64,000 nucleotides of DNA from Verrucomicrobiota bacterium (GTDB lineage: Bacteria > Verrucomicrobiota > Verrucomicrobiia > Limisphaerales > VHDF01): assembly GCA_016871495.1 (NCBI GenBank), contig VHDF01000006.1, positions 1 through 64,000 of the forward strand. Direction: 5' to 3'. Shown in pieces: positions 10,901 through 17,933 of the stretch. Below the pieces are notes generated by a model. The model did not search any database. It worked only from the letters and a program-made list of their open reading frames with translations, and was not told the origin of the DNA. Every line of letters begins with the position of its first letter. The first letter of the stretch is position 1. The translations under genes and the position numbers were made by a program.

Positions 10901-11409
10901 GTTTCACCGGGACCAGCTTCGTGCTGCACGATCACTTCGCCGAGGGCGCCGTCGGTACCGCCGAGCGCATAGTTGTAGAGGGCGACTTGCTGGGTGCGAC
11001 CCGCGTTGGCGATCATCAATTGGACGGAATCACCGTTCCAGGCGCTGTTGGCCGCGTTTTCATGGTATTCGTCGGTCACGACGAAGCCGAAATAGACGTT
11101 GTCCGCGTCATACGCCACCTGCACGGCGGAAGTATGATCGCTGGGCCCAGTCCAGGTCCCGCCTGCGTATTCTTCGAAAAGAACATAATTGGGATTGGCA
11201 TTCTTGCCGGACCCTTTGGGAATAGCGAATTTGGGATCGACGATCTGGCTCACGCCACCCCATTCGTTGAGTTTTCCATCAAGCGTGATGGGCGTCACCG
11301 TGAAAGGCGCGGTGTACTTTTCCTTCGACGGTTCGATGTCATTAATGGCCAGCACCGGTACGGAGCCGACGGCCAAAACTGACGCGAACCCAATGATCTT
11401 TTTGGTCAT
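7945..11409 (-). CDS. Large secreted multi-domain carbohydrate-binding-like protein (CBM9-like, discoidin-like, PA14-like, LamG-like)
   Basis: The start at 11409 is chosen because MTKKIIGFASVLAVGSVPVLA is a clean signal peptide; an upstream in-frame start would add 23 residues before it. The 1154-residue protein reads in order: a CBM9-like beta-sandwich (about 25-245, with PITLDGKLNEWGG), a coagulation-factor 5/8 (discoidin)-like domain (about 285-440, FRYLRYYVIHTPG), an Ig-like linker, a PA14-like region (about 570-760, GVNSDDGF), another Ig-like segment with TASVKLTLDGAPI, and a LamG/concanavalin-like domain (about 880-1080, WRHYVFLKN, VWIDGELFLEGN). No catalytic residues are recognisable, so it is probably a surface or secreted adhesin or glycan-binding protein. 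It has its own terminator and is monocistronic. Confidence 0.85.
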   Translation of the reverse strand: MTKKIIGFASVLAVGSVPVLAINDIEPSKEKYTAPFTVTPITLDGKLNEWGGVSQIVDPKFAIPKGSGKNANPNYVLFEEYAGGTWTGPSDHTSAVQVAYDADNVYFGFVVTDEYHENAANSAWNGDSVQLMIANAGRTQQVALYNYALGGTDGALGEVIVQHEAGPGETEAIVTRDTNAKKTYYEIKLPASSLGLTKLTPGTKFGLGMAINDGDELTPGQKGWGGLGAHAIVFGKTPGETAEVTLGADKPTIEILGVGAESLLGKDLTDPEDDGDESAGPTSPTWNWASINSNSEPGFEGGEFSFNIFDNKVGGGNDKWCCEDPTTAKPLWVAVQFKNPVKLTHFTITSGNDAADRRPTQWQIQGSNDGANYTPIYVFDNPVPIWTEHNQVAKITLATPAAPFRYLRYYVIHTPGTLHQINEIEYFGTFGEGGVGFFSAVGQGIDTFTARANDSGSSVIDPASIKLTVNGQNVNLGTLTKRDGAVDIVHKFAKPFPSGVVQNYVLTAKDNNGNVLISEGPFTLSYVSLAASLKAAPNTSKPGFLWRVFQNQADTRNSNVKSEEAIAGKLKAADGTPLPNKANPDATGTALAAGKKLSNADNALIEFEIPTVINFDQAGGSNGAFTPDDQMPGIPSIEDNTDGIVAEIISWIELPQGLITMGVNSDDGFLTSAGSLNDVLIRKNLGEFNGGRGASDTIFSFFVEEAGVYPFRTTWQEGGGGANIEWFTVKDGVKSLINDTANGGLKAYRAGAGGGALPTAITSLTPFPGNSATDPGTSIEVEITEGATTVDTASVKLTLDGAPIAATVAKNGKVVTAKFQPAPLPPASKHKVGISFTHGGATRNAEYEFAVPPLSKDKVGGIAALLTGSSKWTADKGGFTGAAGDYGMDLGPGGASLLVNNAAFFNTATADDAVTVSVWQKRYDVSNGSIFWFNSPTSSGSTRGFQAHAPWGDNTIYFDTAGCCDGSTQRISKNISELPTFTAGDNTWWNQWRHYVFLKNADVKQVWIDGELFLEGNNTGVLPTDFNSIVIGGGPAVNQNLTRGLLDDFAVYNGALNEANIKRLAGKAAPSSVTGLLAHWDFNDPLVPKEDVTLAVVRDGGNVKVTSTPAALPAGWVLQTAPSVTGPWTTQAGTKTPFTAPIGSGTIFLRAIKP

Positions 11410-11688
11410 AGGGATAGTAGTAGGGTTTAGGTTGAATTGGAACGAGAGGAACTTCTGAAAGGAGTGAATTGAAGTCAAGAAAAATCCTCCAATTGTGCAG
11501 GAATCCGCATCAAATTGAATGAATTGTTGACGATTTTCTCATGAAGTTGCCCAAGCTTGCAGGACGGCCTGCTGTAAAGAAATGGACCGTTTCCCACAGA
11601 CCAAGACCCCGATGCTCTACGACAAGGACGAATGTACTGGATTCTCTCTCGAAACTTGGTCTCTGGCCCGCCTATTTCATGCACGGGA

Positions 11689-11760
11689 CGCCCGGTGAGG
11701 ACACCGGGCCTACAAACACGGAGGCAGTCGTGATGGTAGGCCGCGTGGCCTCACGCGGCG
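11689..11760. repeat. GTAGG-type double palindrome, copy 1
   Basis: The left half GCCCGGTGAGGACACCGGGC and the right half GCCGCGTGGCCTCACGCGGC are each self-complementary, and the two halves are also imperfect reverse complements of each other around GTAGGCC/GGCCTAC. The element could fold as one long stem or two short hairpins. Related copies are at 15690-15772 and 54501-54576. Confidence 0.75.
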
Positions 11761-11995
11761 TACTTTCGCGGATTCAAGCTCAGTATGAAATATCCGGGCT
11801 AGTCGCTGATTCCCGATCTCAAGACAACCATTTACGCTCATGCATCACACGACATAAACAATTGATGCACAAAAGTTTAATTCACCATTGAGGTTGATAT
11901 TGGCTTTCCTTAAAATCCACGGTCAGGCAGGCGCAAACCTTTAAGCGGCCGTTGAACATGGTGAAGTTTTACAAAGGCCTGGATGAGAAAGACAT

Positions 11996-12070
11996 GACGA
12001 AGAACGAGGCCTACTCTTGATAAATCTGGTGAGTGATTCGGAATGGCTTTATCGCCAGGACCTTGCGAAG
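11996..12070. repeat. Dispersed 75-base repeat, copy 1
   Basis: This segment matches 61733-61807 with about seven differences over 75 bases by eye, including the shared run GTGAGTGATTCGGAATGG. It lies 62 bases before the DapA-like gene. It does not look like a gene and has no strong internal palindrome. Confidence 0.75.
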
Positions 12071-12131
12071 ACTCATCAAGGCAATTTCGTTCATGCGGAA
12101 CTCTTAACTCACAGCCTCCAAGCGCTCGCCC

Positions 12132-13226
12132 ATGAAAACTCAGCTTCAACTCGATAAATGGCAACAATCCCTCCGCGATGGACAAGTCATACCCGCCTGC
12201 CCGCTGGCGCTGAACAAGGGCCGCCGATGGAATGAGGACTCTCAACTGGCCTTGCTTCGATATTACTCGGAATCCGGAGCGGGCGGCCTTGCTGTTGGTG
12301 TCCACACCACTCAATTCGCCATTCGAGACCCCAAGGTCGGCCTTTTCAAACCTCTGACCCGGCTGCTCGGACTCGAAATGCAGCATCACCATCCGCACCT
12401 GATCCGTATCGGAGGAATTTGCGGACCGACCGCCCAGGCCATCCAGGAAGCGGAGTGGCTCCGAGCTCAAGGTTATCACGCCGGACTGCTCAGCCTGGGC
12501 GCATTGCGATCGGAATCTGAGCCAGCCTTGATCGAGCATTGCCGCGTTGTCTCTGAAATCATTCCCATCGTCGGATTCTATCTTCAGATTGCGGTGGGGG
12601 GGCGCTATCTCAGCAGCCACTTTTGGCGGGGCATTGCGGACCTCGAGAATCTCGTTGCCGTCAAGATCGCCCCTTTCAACCGTTACCAAACCCTCGATGT
12701 GATTCGCGCGCTCGTGGAGGCCGGACGCGACGATGTGGCCCTTTACACCGGCAATGACGACCACATCGTCGGTGACCTCGTCACTCCATTCCGATTTCGC
12801 AGGGGCAGTCGCCGGATCCAACGCCACATCGTGGGAGGGTTGCTGGGACAATGGGCGGTGTGGACTCGAAGAGCAGTGAAAACTCACCAGCTCTGTTTGA
12901 ATGTGTCCATGCGTGGACGCACGATTCCTCCCGGACTCCTCCGACTCGGCGTGGAGCTTACGGATGCGAATGCCGCCCTGTTCGATGCCGCCAACGACTT
13001 TCAAGGTTGCATCGCGGGTATCCACGAAGCACTCCGCCGCGATGGGCTGCTCGACGGCAACTGGTGCCTCGATCCCGATGAAACCCTGAGCCCGGGCCAG
13101 AAAAGCGAGATCAGCCGGGTTTGGAAAGCCTATCCCCAGTTACGCGACGACGGTCCGGACTTCGACTTCACAGGCCAATTTTCCGTCAGCCCAGAATCTC
13201 CACCTTCATCCAACCCGCCGGGGTGA
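12132..13226 (+). CDS. Dihydrodipicolinate synthase (DapA) family aldolase/lyase
   Basis: A 364-residue protein of the DHDPS/N-acetylneuraminate lyase superfamily of class I aldolases. The expected Schiff-base lysine is K178 in VAVKIAPFNRYQTLDVIRAL, and GFYLQIAVGG lies where the family has its active-site tyrosine strand. The N-terminal substrate loop is replaced by GLAVGVHTTQFAIRD, so this is not an ordinary lysine-biosynthesis DapA, and the protein is longer than the usual 290-310 residues. It is probably a pyruvate-type aldolase for a sugar acid or related keto acid; the substrate is unknown. It ends convergently 29 bases from cutA. Confidence 0.85.
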   Translation: MKTQLQLDKWQQSLRDGQVIPACPLALNKGRRWNEDSQLALLRYYSESGAGGLAVGVHTTQFAIRDPKVGLFKPLTRLLGLEMQHHHPHLIRIGGICGPTAQAIQEAEWLRAQGYHAGLLSLGALRSESEPALIEHCRVVSEIIPIVGFYLQIAVGGRYLSSHFWRGIADLENLVAVKIAPFNRYQTLDVIRALVEAGRDDVALYTGNDDHIVGDLVTPFRFRRGSRRIQRHIVGGLLGQWAVWTRRAVKTHQLCLNVSMRGRTIPPGLLRLGVELTDANAALFDAANDFQGCIAGIHEALRRDGLLDGNWCLDPDETLSPGQKSEISRVWKAYPQLRDDGPDFDFTGQFSVSPESPPSSNPPG

Positions 13227-13255
13227 CCCTCCGTCAGTCCGGATTTTGACGAGGC

Positions 13256-13591
13256 TCACGGCTTGCCGCGCACACTCGCGCTCAACCAATCCAAATACTT
13301 TGCGCTGCCTTCCCCGGACTCGATCGACAGAATCTCCGGGGTATCGTAGGGATGAATCTCTCGAATCACCGACTCGACCTGGCGCAGCTTCGCCCGCGTC
13401 GTTTTCAAGATGAGCAGAATTTCCCGAGCGGATTCGAGCTTTCCCTTCCACCAGTAGCGGGATTCGAGACCCGGCACCAGATTGGCGCAAGCCACGCACC
13501 GTTCCCTCAACAAACGGTCCGCCAAGGCGCGAGCTTGGTTCAAGTCTGGCGCGGTGACAAAGACGATGCGAAAAGTTGAAGCGGATCTCAT
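13256..13591 (-). CDS. cutA: CutA-like divalent cation tolerance protein
   Basis: A 111-residue protein with the CutA1 ferredoxin-like fold signature: FRIVFVTAPDLNQARALADR, then CVACANLVPGLESRYWWKGK and the C-terminal EIHPYDTPEI. The ATG at 13591 is preferred since it follows the Nudix stop directly; a GTG at 13612 would add seven residues but would sit immediately against the GGAGG sequence, too close for use. Family members form trimers and have been linked to copper tolerance, though their real role is unsettled. Last gene of a minus-strand operon. Confidence 0.92.
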   Translation of the reverse strand: MRSASTFRIVFVTAPDLNQARALADRLLRERCVACANLVPGLESRYWWKGKLESAREILLILKTTRAKLRQVESVIREIHPYDTPEILSIESGEGSAKYLDWLSASVRGKP

Positions 13592-13592
13592 A

Positions 13593-14153
13593 TCAGACCG
13601 GGGGTGCGACACCCTCCAGGTGCATCCGGAGATAATGAAGCGCCACCACCACCAGGGCGTGTTGAATGCGCCCCTCGGAAATCAATCTCGGCACGTCTTT
13701 CACCGGGACCAGCCGCACAGCTAAATCCTCCCCCTGATCCAAAGCCAGCTCGTGCCGCAGCCGGCATTGCTCCACCAACACCGTGTAGCAGGTGTTCTCC
13801 ATCAAGGCCGGATTCGGACTGATGCGGCCCAGCAACCTCGCTCCGGCGCCCTCGTATCCTGTCTCCTCGCGTAGTTCGCGCACTCCGGCCGCCACGGGTG
13901 AGGAATCCTCGCGGTCGATCATGCCGCCTGGAATCTCCAACTCCACCGTGCCCGAACCGTGCCGGAATTGCTCCACCATCACCAACTCCTGATCCGGAGT
14001 CACCGCGACGACGTTAACCCAGTGCGCGCATTCCAGGACGACAAAATCCTGCTCGTAACCGTTCCGCGGAGATCGCTTGCGATCCGCCCGCAGCTTGAAA
14101 ATGCGGAAATCGCCCAGCGCCGTCGAACCGAGCCTCTGCCAGGGCCGAATCAT
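13593..14153 (-). CDS. Nudix hydrolase, ADP-ribose pyrophosphatase-like
   Basis: A 186-residue protein with a complete Nudix box: GGMIDREDSSPVAAGVRELR followed by EETGY, giving the metal-binding REEXTGY-type core. The preceding VVAVTPDQELVMVEQFRHG strand is typical of ADP-sugar pyrophosphatases, which cleave ADP-ribose to AMP and ribose-5-phosphate. The exact nucleotide-sugar substrate cannot be decided from sequence. It starts 4 bases after the small protein stop and ends at the start of cutA, so these are co-transcribed. Confidence 0.88.
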   Translation of the reverse strand: MIRPWQRLGSTALGDFRIFKLRADRKRSPRNGYEQDFVVLECAHWVNVVAVTPDQELVMVEQFRHGSGTVELEIPGGMIDREDSSPVAAGVRELREETGYEGAGARLLGRISPNPALMENTCYTVLVEQCRLRHELALDQGEDLAVRLVPVKDVPRLISEGRIQHALVVVALHYLRMHLEGVAPPV

Positions 14154-14157
14154 GCCG

Positions 14158-14367
14158 CTAAGCCCCCCGTTCCTTCGCCGCCCAGCCCTGCCGCATCAGG
14201 CTCAACAAATGCCGCAGAGCCTCCTCCTCCGAACGGCCGGTGGTCTCCGCCAATTGCCTGGCCCGGCGCTGAAGTTGAACCGCCATGGGACCCGCTTTTC
14301 CGGCAGGACATCCCAGGGACTCCAAAGCCGCTGCCAAGGCGTCCAATTCAAGGGATTCAGCGGACAT
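14158..14367 (-). CDS. Small hypothetical protein
   Basis: A 69-residue protein, mostly helical, ending in EEEALRHLLSLMRQGWAAKE. It lies between a cyclophilin gene and the Nudix gene with 4 bases to the latter, and its codon use is like the neighbours. No family is recognised. The compact operon position and charged helical composition favour a real cytoplasmic protein rather than a chance frame. Confidence 0.55.
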   Translation of the reverse strand: MSAESLELDALAAALESLGCPAGKAGPMAVQLQRRARQLAETTGRSEEEALRHLLSLMRQGWAAKERGA

Positions 14368-14429
14368 GTTGTTTCCCGTTCGGCACGGGCGGCATCACCG
14401 GCTCGTCGGCGGACAGGCCAGTGCCAACC

Positions 14430-14948
14430 TCACGTTGCAGGAATGATCCGAACGCTTTCGACATGGACGCGCGTGACCGGCTTGCTCCGCTCCCCGCCAT
14501 TGCCCGAGGCCGTGGGGGTGTCTCCAATGAGACCCAGCACGTCGTCGCCGCCAATCAACTCGCCAAAGGCCGTGTATTGACGGTCCAGAAATCGCGCGTC
14601 CGCCAGGCAAATGAAAAACTGGCTGCCCGCCGAATCCGGATGCTGCGATCGCGCCATCGAAAGCACACCGCGAACATGCGGGCGATCATTAAACTCGGCC
14701 TTGATCTTGTAGCCCGGTCCGCCCGTGCCAAAGAGATTTTCATTGGACGGGTCTTTGGTGAGTGGGTCTCCGCCCTGGATCATGAAGCCTTTCACGATCC
14801 GATGAAAACAAGTGCCGTCGTAGGCGCCCGCGCGCGCCAGCTTCTTGAAGTTTTCCACGGTGTTGGGCGCCACCTCGGGCCAAAAGGAAACCGTCATCTC
14901 GCCTTGCGAGGTGCGGATCACGGCGACTTCAACGGAGGATTCAGGCAC
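14430..14948 (-). CDS. Cyclophilin-type peptidyl-prolyl isomerase, cytoplasmic
   Basis: A 172-residue cyclophilin. The core FHRIVKGFMIQGGD contains the catalytic arginine and the QGGD turn, and GVLSMARSQHPDSAGSQFFI is the second family signature. There is no signal peptide, so it is likely cytoplasmic, in contrast to its neighbour. It catalyses cis-trans isomerisation of proline peptide bonds. It shares most of its length with the upstream gene at 14999-15604, suggesting tandem duplication. Confidence 0.93.
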   Translation of the reverse strand: MPESSVEVAVIRTSQGEMTVSFWPEVAPNTVENFKKLARAGAYDGTCFHRIVKGFMIQGGDPLTKDPSNENLFGTGGPGYKIKAEFNDRPHVRGVLSMARSQHPDSAGSQFFICLADARFLDRQYTAFGELIGGDDVLGLIGDTPTASGNGGERSKPVTRVHVESVRIIPAT

Positions 14949-14998
14949 AATAGCTCCTGGTTAAGGGTCTAGACTCGATGGGAATGGGAAAGCCAAAA

Positions 14999-15604
14999 TC
15001 ACTTGATGCTGTCGGCGGGCACGATGCGGACGCTTTCCACCTCCTGACGCTCGACCGGTTTGCTGAGTTCGCCGCTGCGGTTCGCGGTGACCGCGACATC
15101 TCCGATCTTGCCGAGCACCTCGTCGCCTTTGATCAACCTGCCAAACGCAGTGTATTTCTTGTCCAGAAAATCCGCCACGCCGAGGCAAATGAAGAACTGG
15201 CTGCCGGCTGAGTCCGGATGAGCCGAACGGGCCATCGACAACACCCCGCGCACGTGCTTGCGGTCGTTGAACTCCGCCTTGACGGTGTGTCCGGGCCCGC
15301 CGGTGCCAAACCGGTCTGCGTTGGCCACGTCCTTCGTCAACGGATCGCCGCCTTGAATCATAAATCCCTTCATGATCCGGTGAAAGGCGGTGCCGTCGTA
15401 AAACTTCTCTTTGGCGAGTTTCTTGAAATTCTCGACCGTCTTCGGTGCGACGTCAGCCCAAAACTCCACCACCATCTCGCCGTGCTTGGTCTTGATCACA
15501 GCGACTTCTTTCACCGCGGCGTCCGTTTTCTTGTCGCCCTCCGCGGCTTGAACCGCGCCCATGAACATGCCCGCGCTTAAACAGGCCAAAATCATCCATT
15601 TCAT
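14999..15604 (-). CDS. Cyclophilin-type peptidyl-prolyl isomerase, exported
   Basis: A 201-residue cyclophilin starting at MKWMILACLSAGMFMGAVQA, a signal peptide, which fixes the start at 15604; a longer start would add nine residues before it. The catalytic block FHRIMKGFMIQGGD and GVLSMARSAHPDSAGSQFFI are intact. It is predicted to act in periplasmic protein folding. It is the first gene of the minus-strand operon continuing through the cytoplasmic paralogue, a small protein, Nudix and cutA. Confidence 0.93.
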   Translation of the reverse strand: MKWMILACLSAGMFMGAVQAAEGDKKTDAAVKEVAVIKTKHGEMVVEFWADVAPKTVENFKKLAKEKFYDGTAFHRIMKGFMIQGGDPLTKDVANADRFGTGGPGHTVKAEFNDRKHVRGVLSMARSAHPDSAGSQFFICLGVADFLDKKYTAFGRLIKGDEVLGKIGDVAVTANRSGELSKPVERQEVESVRIVPADSIK

Positions 15605-16060
15605 GGCGCGATGCTTTGCCACGAATCCCACGGAGTGTCACGCGGGAAAGTTCGCGCACCGCATTTCCCCGTGTATCCCAATGTTGTTGGTAGGGCGGGC
15701 CTGTCCCAGCCCGCCGCCCACGGGATGCAAAACATCATGCTCCGGCGGCGCGCCGGGACGGACGCGCCCTACCTGCATCACCGGCAACATCGGGATGCAC
15801 CGCGCATTTCCGGCGCACCCGCAAGTGGCCGGGGCGCGCCGTGCGCGGCGCTTCCGCCCGCGCCCATCGGCCGCGGCGATCTCCTCCCGCACCAGGGCCC
15901 GCCCTGGGTGAAGGCGTGAGCGGTTCCGCGGGCTCCAATCGACGAATCCGAACGGAGTGTGGTATTCATTGGGAGTTTCATTTCAACGATGATGCGCTGA
16001 GGGAATTGGAATCGGCGCTGGACGACTTGCTTGTCTTGAGCCGCTCCGTAACATCGACGC
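15605..16060. other. Intergenic region with a palindromic repeat, no gene
   Basis: This 456-base gap separates the divergent exported cyclophilin and antitoxin-like gene. It holds one double palindrome (15690-15772). Several short frames of about 100 codons run through it on both strands, but they encode arginine-, alanine- and proline-rich sequence derived from the repeat and are not believable genes. Confidence 0.6.
15690..15772. repeat. GTAGG-type double palindrome, copy 2
   Basis: Begins GTAGGGCGGGCCTGTCCC and ends GGGACGGACGCGCCCTAC, imperfect reverse complements. Each half is also locally self-complementary (for example GGCGGGCC...GGCCCGCC-type pairing around the loop). Same family as 11689-11760 and 54501-54576. 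Confidence 0.75.
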
Positions 16061-16249
16061 ATGAGCAACAAGGATATCGTGAAAGGGTTGTGGGAGCGTT
16101 CACCTCAGGAGGCATCGCTGTCCGACATCGCCCAAGAAATCGAATTCGTGGCGGGAGTTCGCGATGGGCTTGCGGAGTTGGATCGAGGGGAACAAATGAC
16201 GACTGAGACATTGCGGGAGCGAGTCCGCCAATGGACCGGTTCAAAGTAG
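16061..16249 (+). CDS. Antitoxin-like small protein
   Basis: A 62-residue acidic protein (MSNKDIVKGLWERSPQEASL...) with the typical size and layout of the small antitoxins that precede RelE/ParE toxins. Its end overlaps the start of the downstream toxin remnant by 19 bases, the usual translational coupling of such pairs. The frame is intact although the partner is broken. The antitoxin subfamily is not recognised, so the call rests mainly on its context. Confidence 0.65.
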   Translation: MSNKDIVKGLWERSPQEASLSDIAQEIEFVAGVRDGLAELDRGEQMTTETLRERVRQWTGSK

Positions 16250-16543
16250 TCTTCGCCCCGCAAGCCGAGCGCGACCTCAGGTCCGTTGTGTTCTAGGTCG
16301 CGCGGCGTAGTAGCGCCGAAATTGCGGCCCGGTTCGGCAACAGTCTCATTGAACGGGCTTTGACTCTGGCCTCGCTTTCTAATGCGCGGACGCGTGGTGC
16401 CCGAGCTTTGCGACCCGATGGTGCGCGAAATCATTTAGCGCGATTATCCCATCGTTTTCTGAATTCACGGAGACATCGTGCAAGTGATCCGGTTTTGGCA
16501 CGAGGCACGTTTGACCCCTGTTATCGACTCGGATGCATTTTGA
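16231..16543 (+). pseudogene. Broken RelE/ParE-family toxin
   Basis: From ATG 16231 the frame reads MDRFKVVFAPQAERDLRSVV, a classic ParE/RelE start, then hits a stop at about 16294. The homology continues (ARRSSAEIAARFGNSLIERA), shifts frame near 16390 to VVPELCDPMVREII, and resumes after two more stops as IHGDIVQVIRFWHEAR, the conserved toxin C-terminus. Three stops and one frameshift make it inactive. It overlaps the intact antitoxin-like gene, so this is a decayed toxin-antitoxin module. Confidence 0.85.
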
Positions 16544-16555
16544 CTGGGCCATGCG

Positions 16556-16630
16556 GATGGCGATGACGACCAGGAGTTCGATGAGGGTGAATGCGATTTT
16601 GGAAATTGGATTTGCGATTCTGGATTTCAT
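16556..16630 (-). pseudogene. Remnant of a type IV pilin-like (prepilin) gene start
   Basis: On the minus strand from ATG 16630 the frame reads MKSRIANPISKIAFTLIELL followed by VVIAI, the N-terminal cleavage and methylation motif of type IV pilin-like proteins. After these 25 codons the similarity stops and the frame runs into the toxin pseudogene, so only the 5' end of the gene survives. Such proteins are very numerous in Verrucomicrobiota. Confidence 0.8.
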
Positions 16631-16706
16631 GGTGTGATCGCGTTGGCGCCGATGGAAGGACAGGTCGGAAATTTCGGGATCGACGACTTACGCGAAGGGT
16701 GCGAGC

Positions 16707-17177
16707 TTGCGAGACGTGCCGCGCCGCGAACTCCGTCACCCTCAACAAGTTGAAGGCTGGCTTACGGATCTGAATCGCCGGATTACGCAGCCAGCGAAGA
16801 TGACTTTGATTGGCTCTGGCGCATTGCTTTGGCACGCGTTCCAACTCGGGGTCACGGAACCTTTGCCTGAAAACAGCATGGATGTGGACCCGATCACGGA
16901 CTCGGATGAAGTCGCCCGGTTCTGTTATGAGGCGCTGATTGGAAGTGAGTTCGAACGCATCCACGGCTGGCACGTCAATTTGATGCCGGCATTGGTGATG
17001 CGCGAGTTTCCGTGCGATTGGGAGCGCCGTGCGCGGGTCAAGAATTACGGCAACCTTCTCGTCGTGGCCCCCTCGGTTGAGGACTTGCTCATCCCAAAGG
17101 CAAAACGAAATGAACCACGGGACCGTATTCACGCCGAATGGGCGAAGCAGCATCTCCTGGCTCGCGGACTGAAATGA
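16707..17177 (+). CDS. Nucleotidyltransferase-like protein (DUF6036-type)
   Basis: A 156-residue protein with MTLIGSGALLWHAF, the glycine-serine turn of nucleotidyltransferase-fold proteins, followed by SMDVDPITD, which supplies two acidic residues in the usual D-x-D position. The tail VEDLLIPKAKRNEPRDRIH matches the lysine-rich end of the same group. The start is a TTG; GTG at 16716 is equally possible. It overlaps the next gene by four bases (ATGA). Members include antitoxin- and toxin-like nucleotidyltransferases; no enzyme activity can be claimed. Confidence 0.7.
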   Translation: MRDVPRRELRHPQQVEGWLTDLNRRITQPAKMTLIGSGALLWHAFQLGVTEPLPENSMDVDPITDSDEVARFCYEALIGSEFERIHGWHVNLMPALVMREFPCDWERRARVKNYGNLLVVAPSVEDLLIPKAKRNEPRDRIHAEWAKQHLLARGLK

Positions 17178-17482
17178 AAATTGAACCGCAAGAAACGCGT
17201 CGAGTCTGGGGCGACTACGTGAACTGGGATGACGTCGCCCGGTTTGAATACGGACGACGCATGTGGCGCATGCCGGAAATGCGCGCTCGGCTGCTCGCGC
17301 ACTGGACCGATGACCGGCATCCTTATCGTGAACGATTCGCCGCGCATCGGGCGATGGTCGAACGCGCGCTTTCGTCCGACGCCGACCCGGTCCGTCTCGA
17401 CGAGGAGTTGAGGAAATACGCTACCAGTCTCCGCTGCGTGGCGCGCGAAATTCCTCCTGTGTTTGGAAGCTTCTTTTCCTGA
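17174..17482 (+). CDS. Hypothetical protein coupled to the nucleotidyltransferase-like gene
   Basis: A 102-residue protein starting at ATG 17174, overlapping the upstream stop as ATGA. It is rich in tryptophan, arginine and glutamate (WGDYVNWDDVARFEYGRRMW) and looks like a soluble helical protein. No family is recognised. The strict overlap implies it works with the upstream protein, as in two-gene toxin-antitoxin or defence pairs, but this is inferred from position only. Confidence 0.65.
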   Translation: MKIEPQETRRVWGDYVNWDDVARFEYGRRMWRMPEMRARLLAHWTDDRHPYRERFAAHRAMVERALSSDADPVRLDEELRKYATSLRCVAREIPPVFGSFFS

Positions 17483-17629
17483 CCTGTCTCCCGCGTCGGA
17501 AGCGGGGTCCACCGTTCCTGGTCGGGCATCGGCCGAACAATTGGAGTCAATGGGGTCAAGTCTTTATTTATTACAAAACAGCTTGCGAACTCCCTGCGGG
17601 GCACGAGAAGGAGAGTCGCCCATCGATTC

Positions 17630-17905
17630 TTATGCTTTTCTCATGGTTCTTCCTTCATCCAGTTTGCGCAGGCATTGCGCGGAGTAGCCCGCCGCACCCA
17701 TGTTCAACCCCCGGGCAATCCAGACCGTCGTTATCGTCGTTTCCCCGCGCCGGCGGCGGGCGATCTTCATCTTCTCCGGGTCGCCCTTGCGCCGGGCTTT
17801 CCGTCGCGCCGCAGTCCATCCGCGTTGCTTGAGTTCCGCCGCCAGCAACCGCTCGGCCCGCACTGTCTCGACCTCCTGCGGCTCCTCGCCCATGAAGAAT
17901 CGGCC
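17630..17905 (-). pseudogene. C-terminal remnant of a REP-associated tyrosine transposase (RAYT, IS200-like)
   Basis: The minus-strand frame carries RAERLLAAELKQRGW, RRKGDPEKMKIARRRRGETT and TTVWIARGLNMGAAGYSAQC, closely resembling the C-terminal tail of REP-associated tyrosine transposases in Verrucomicrobiota and Planctomycetes. The catalytic HUH histidines and tyrosine of the N-terminal domain are absent: upstream of residue GRFFMGEE the frame becomes repeat-derived sequence. The element is therefore dead. The gap from 17483 to 17629 holds no gene; GGGGTCAAGTCTTTATTTAT at about 17552 may be the element end. Confidence 0.7.
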
Positions 17906-17933
17906 CTGGAAACCTGAAACCCGCACACCCCGG

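Larger units (their letters stand above)
11410..12131. other. Intergenic region with two repeats, no gene
   Basis: This 722-base gap separates two divergent genes. The first 270 bases are less GC-rich than the surroundings and should hold the promoter of the minus-strand secreted protein; no convincing -35/-10 pair was found. It also holds a double palindrome (11689-11760) and a dispersed repeat (11996-12070). A 371-codon minus-strand frame that begins inside the next gene and ends at 11910 is a shadow of that gene plus repeat sequence. Confidence 0.6.

Noticed and set aside
11910-13025. 371-codon minus-strand frame
   Set aside because: It is antisense to the DapA-like gene, and its last part is repeat sequence; the DapA frame has clear active-site motifs.
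15611-15919. 102-codon plus-strand frame
   Set aside because: It spans the GTAGG palindrome and shows low-complexity arginine/proline sequence.
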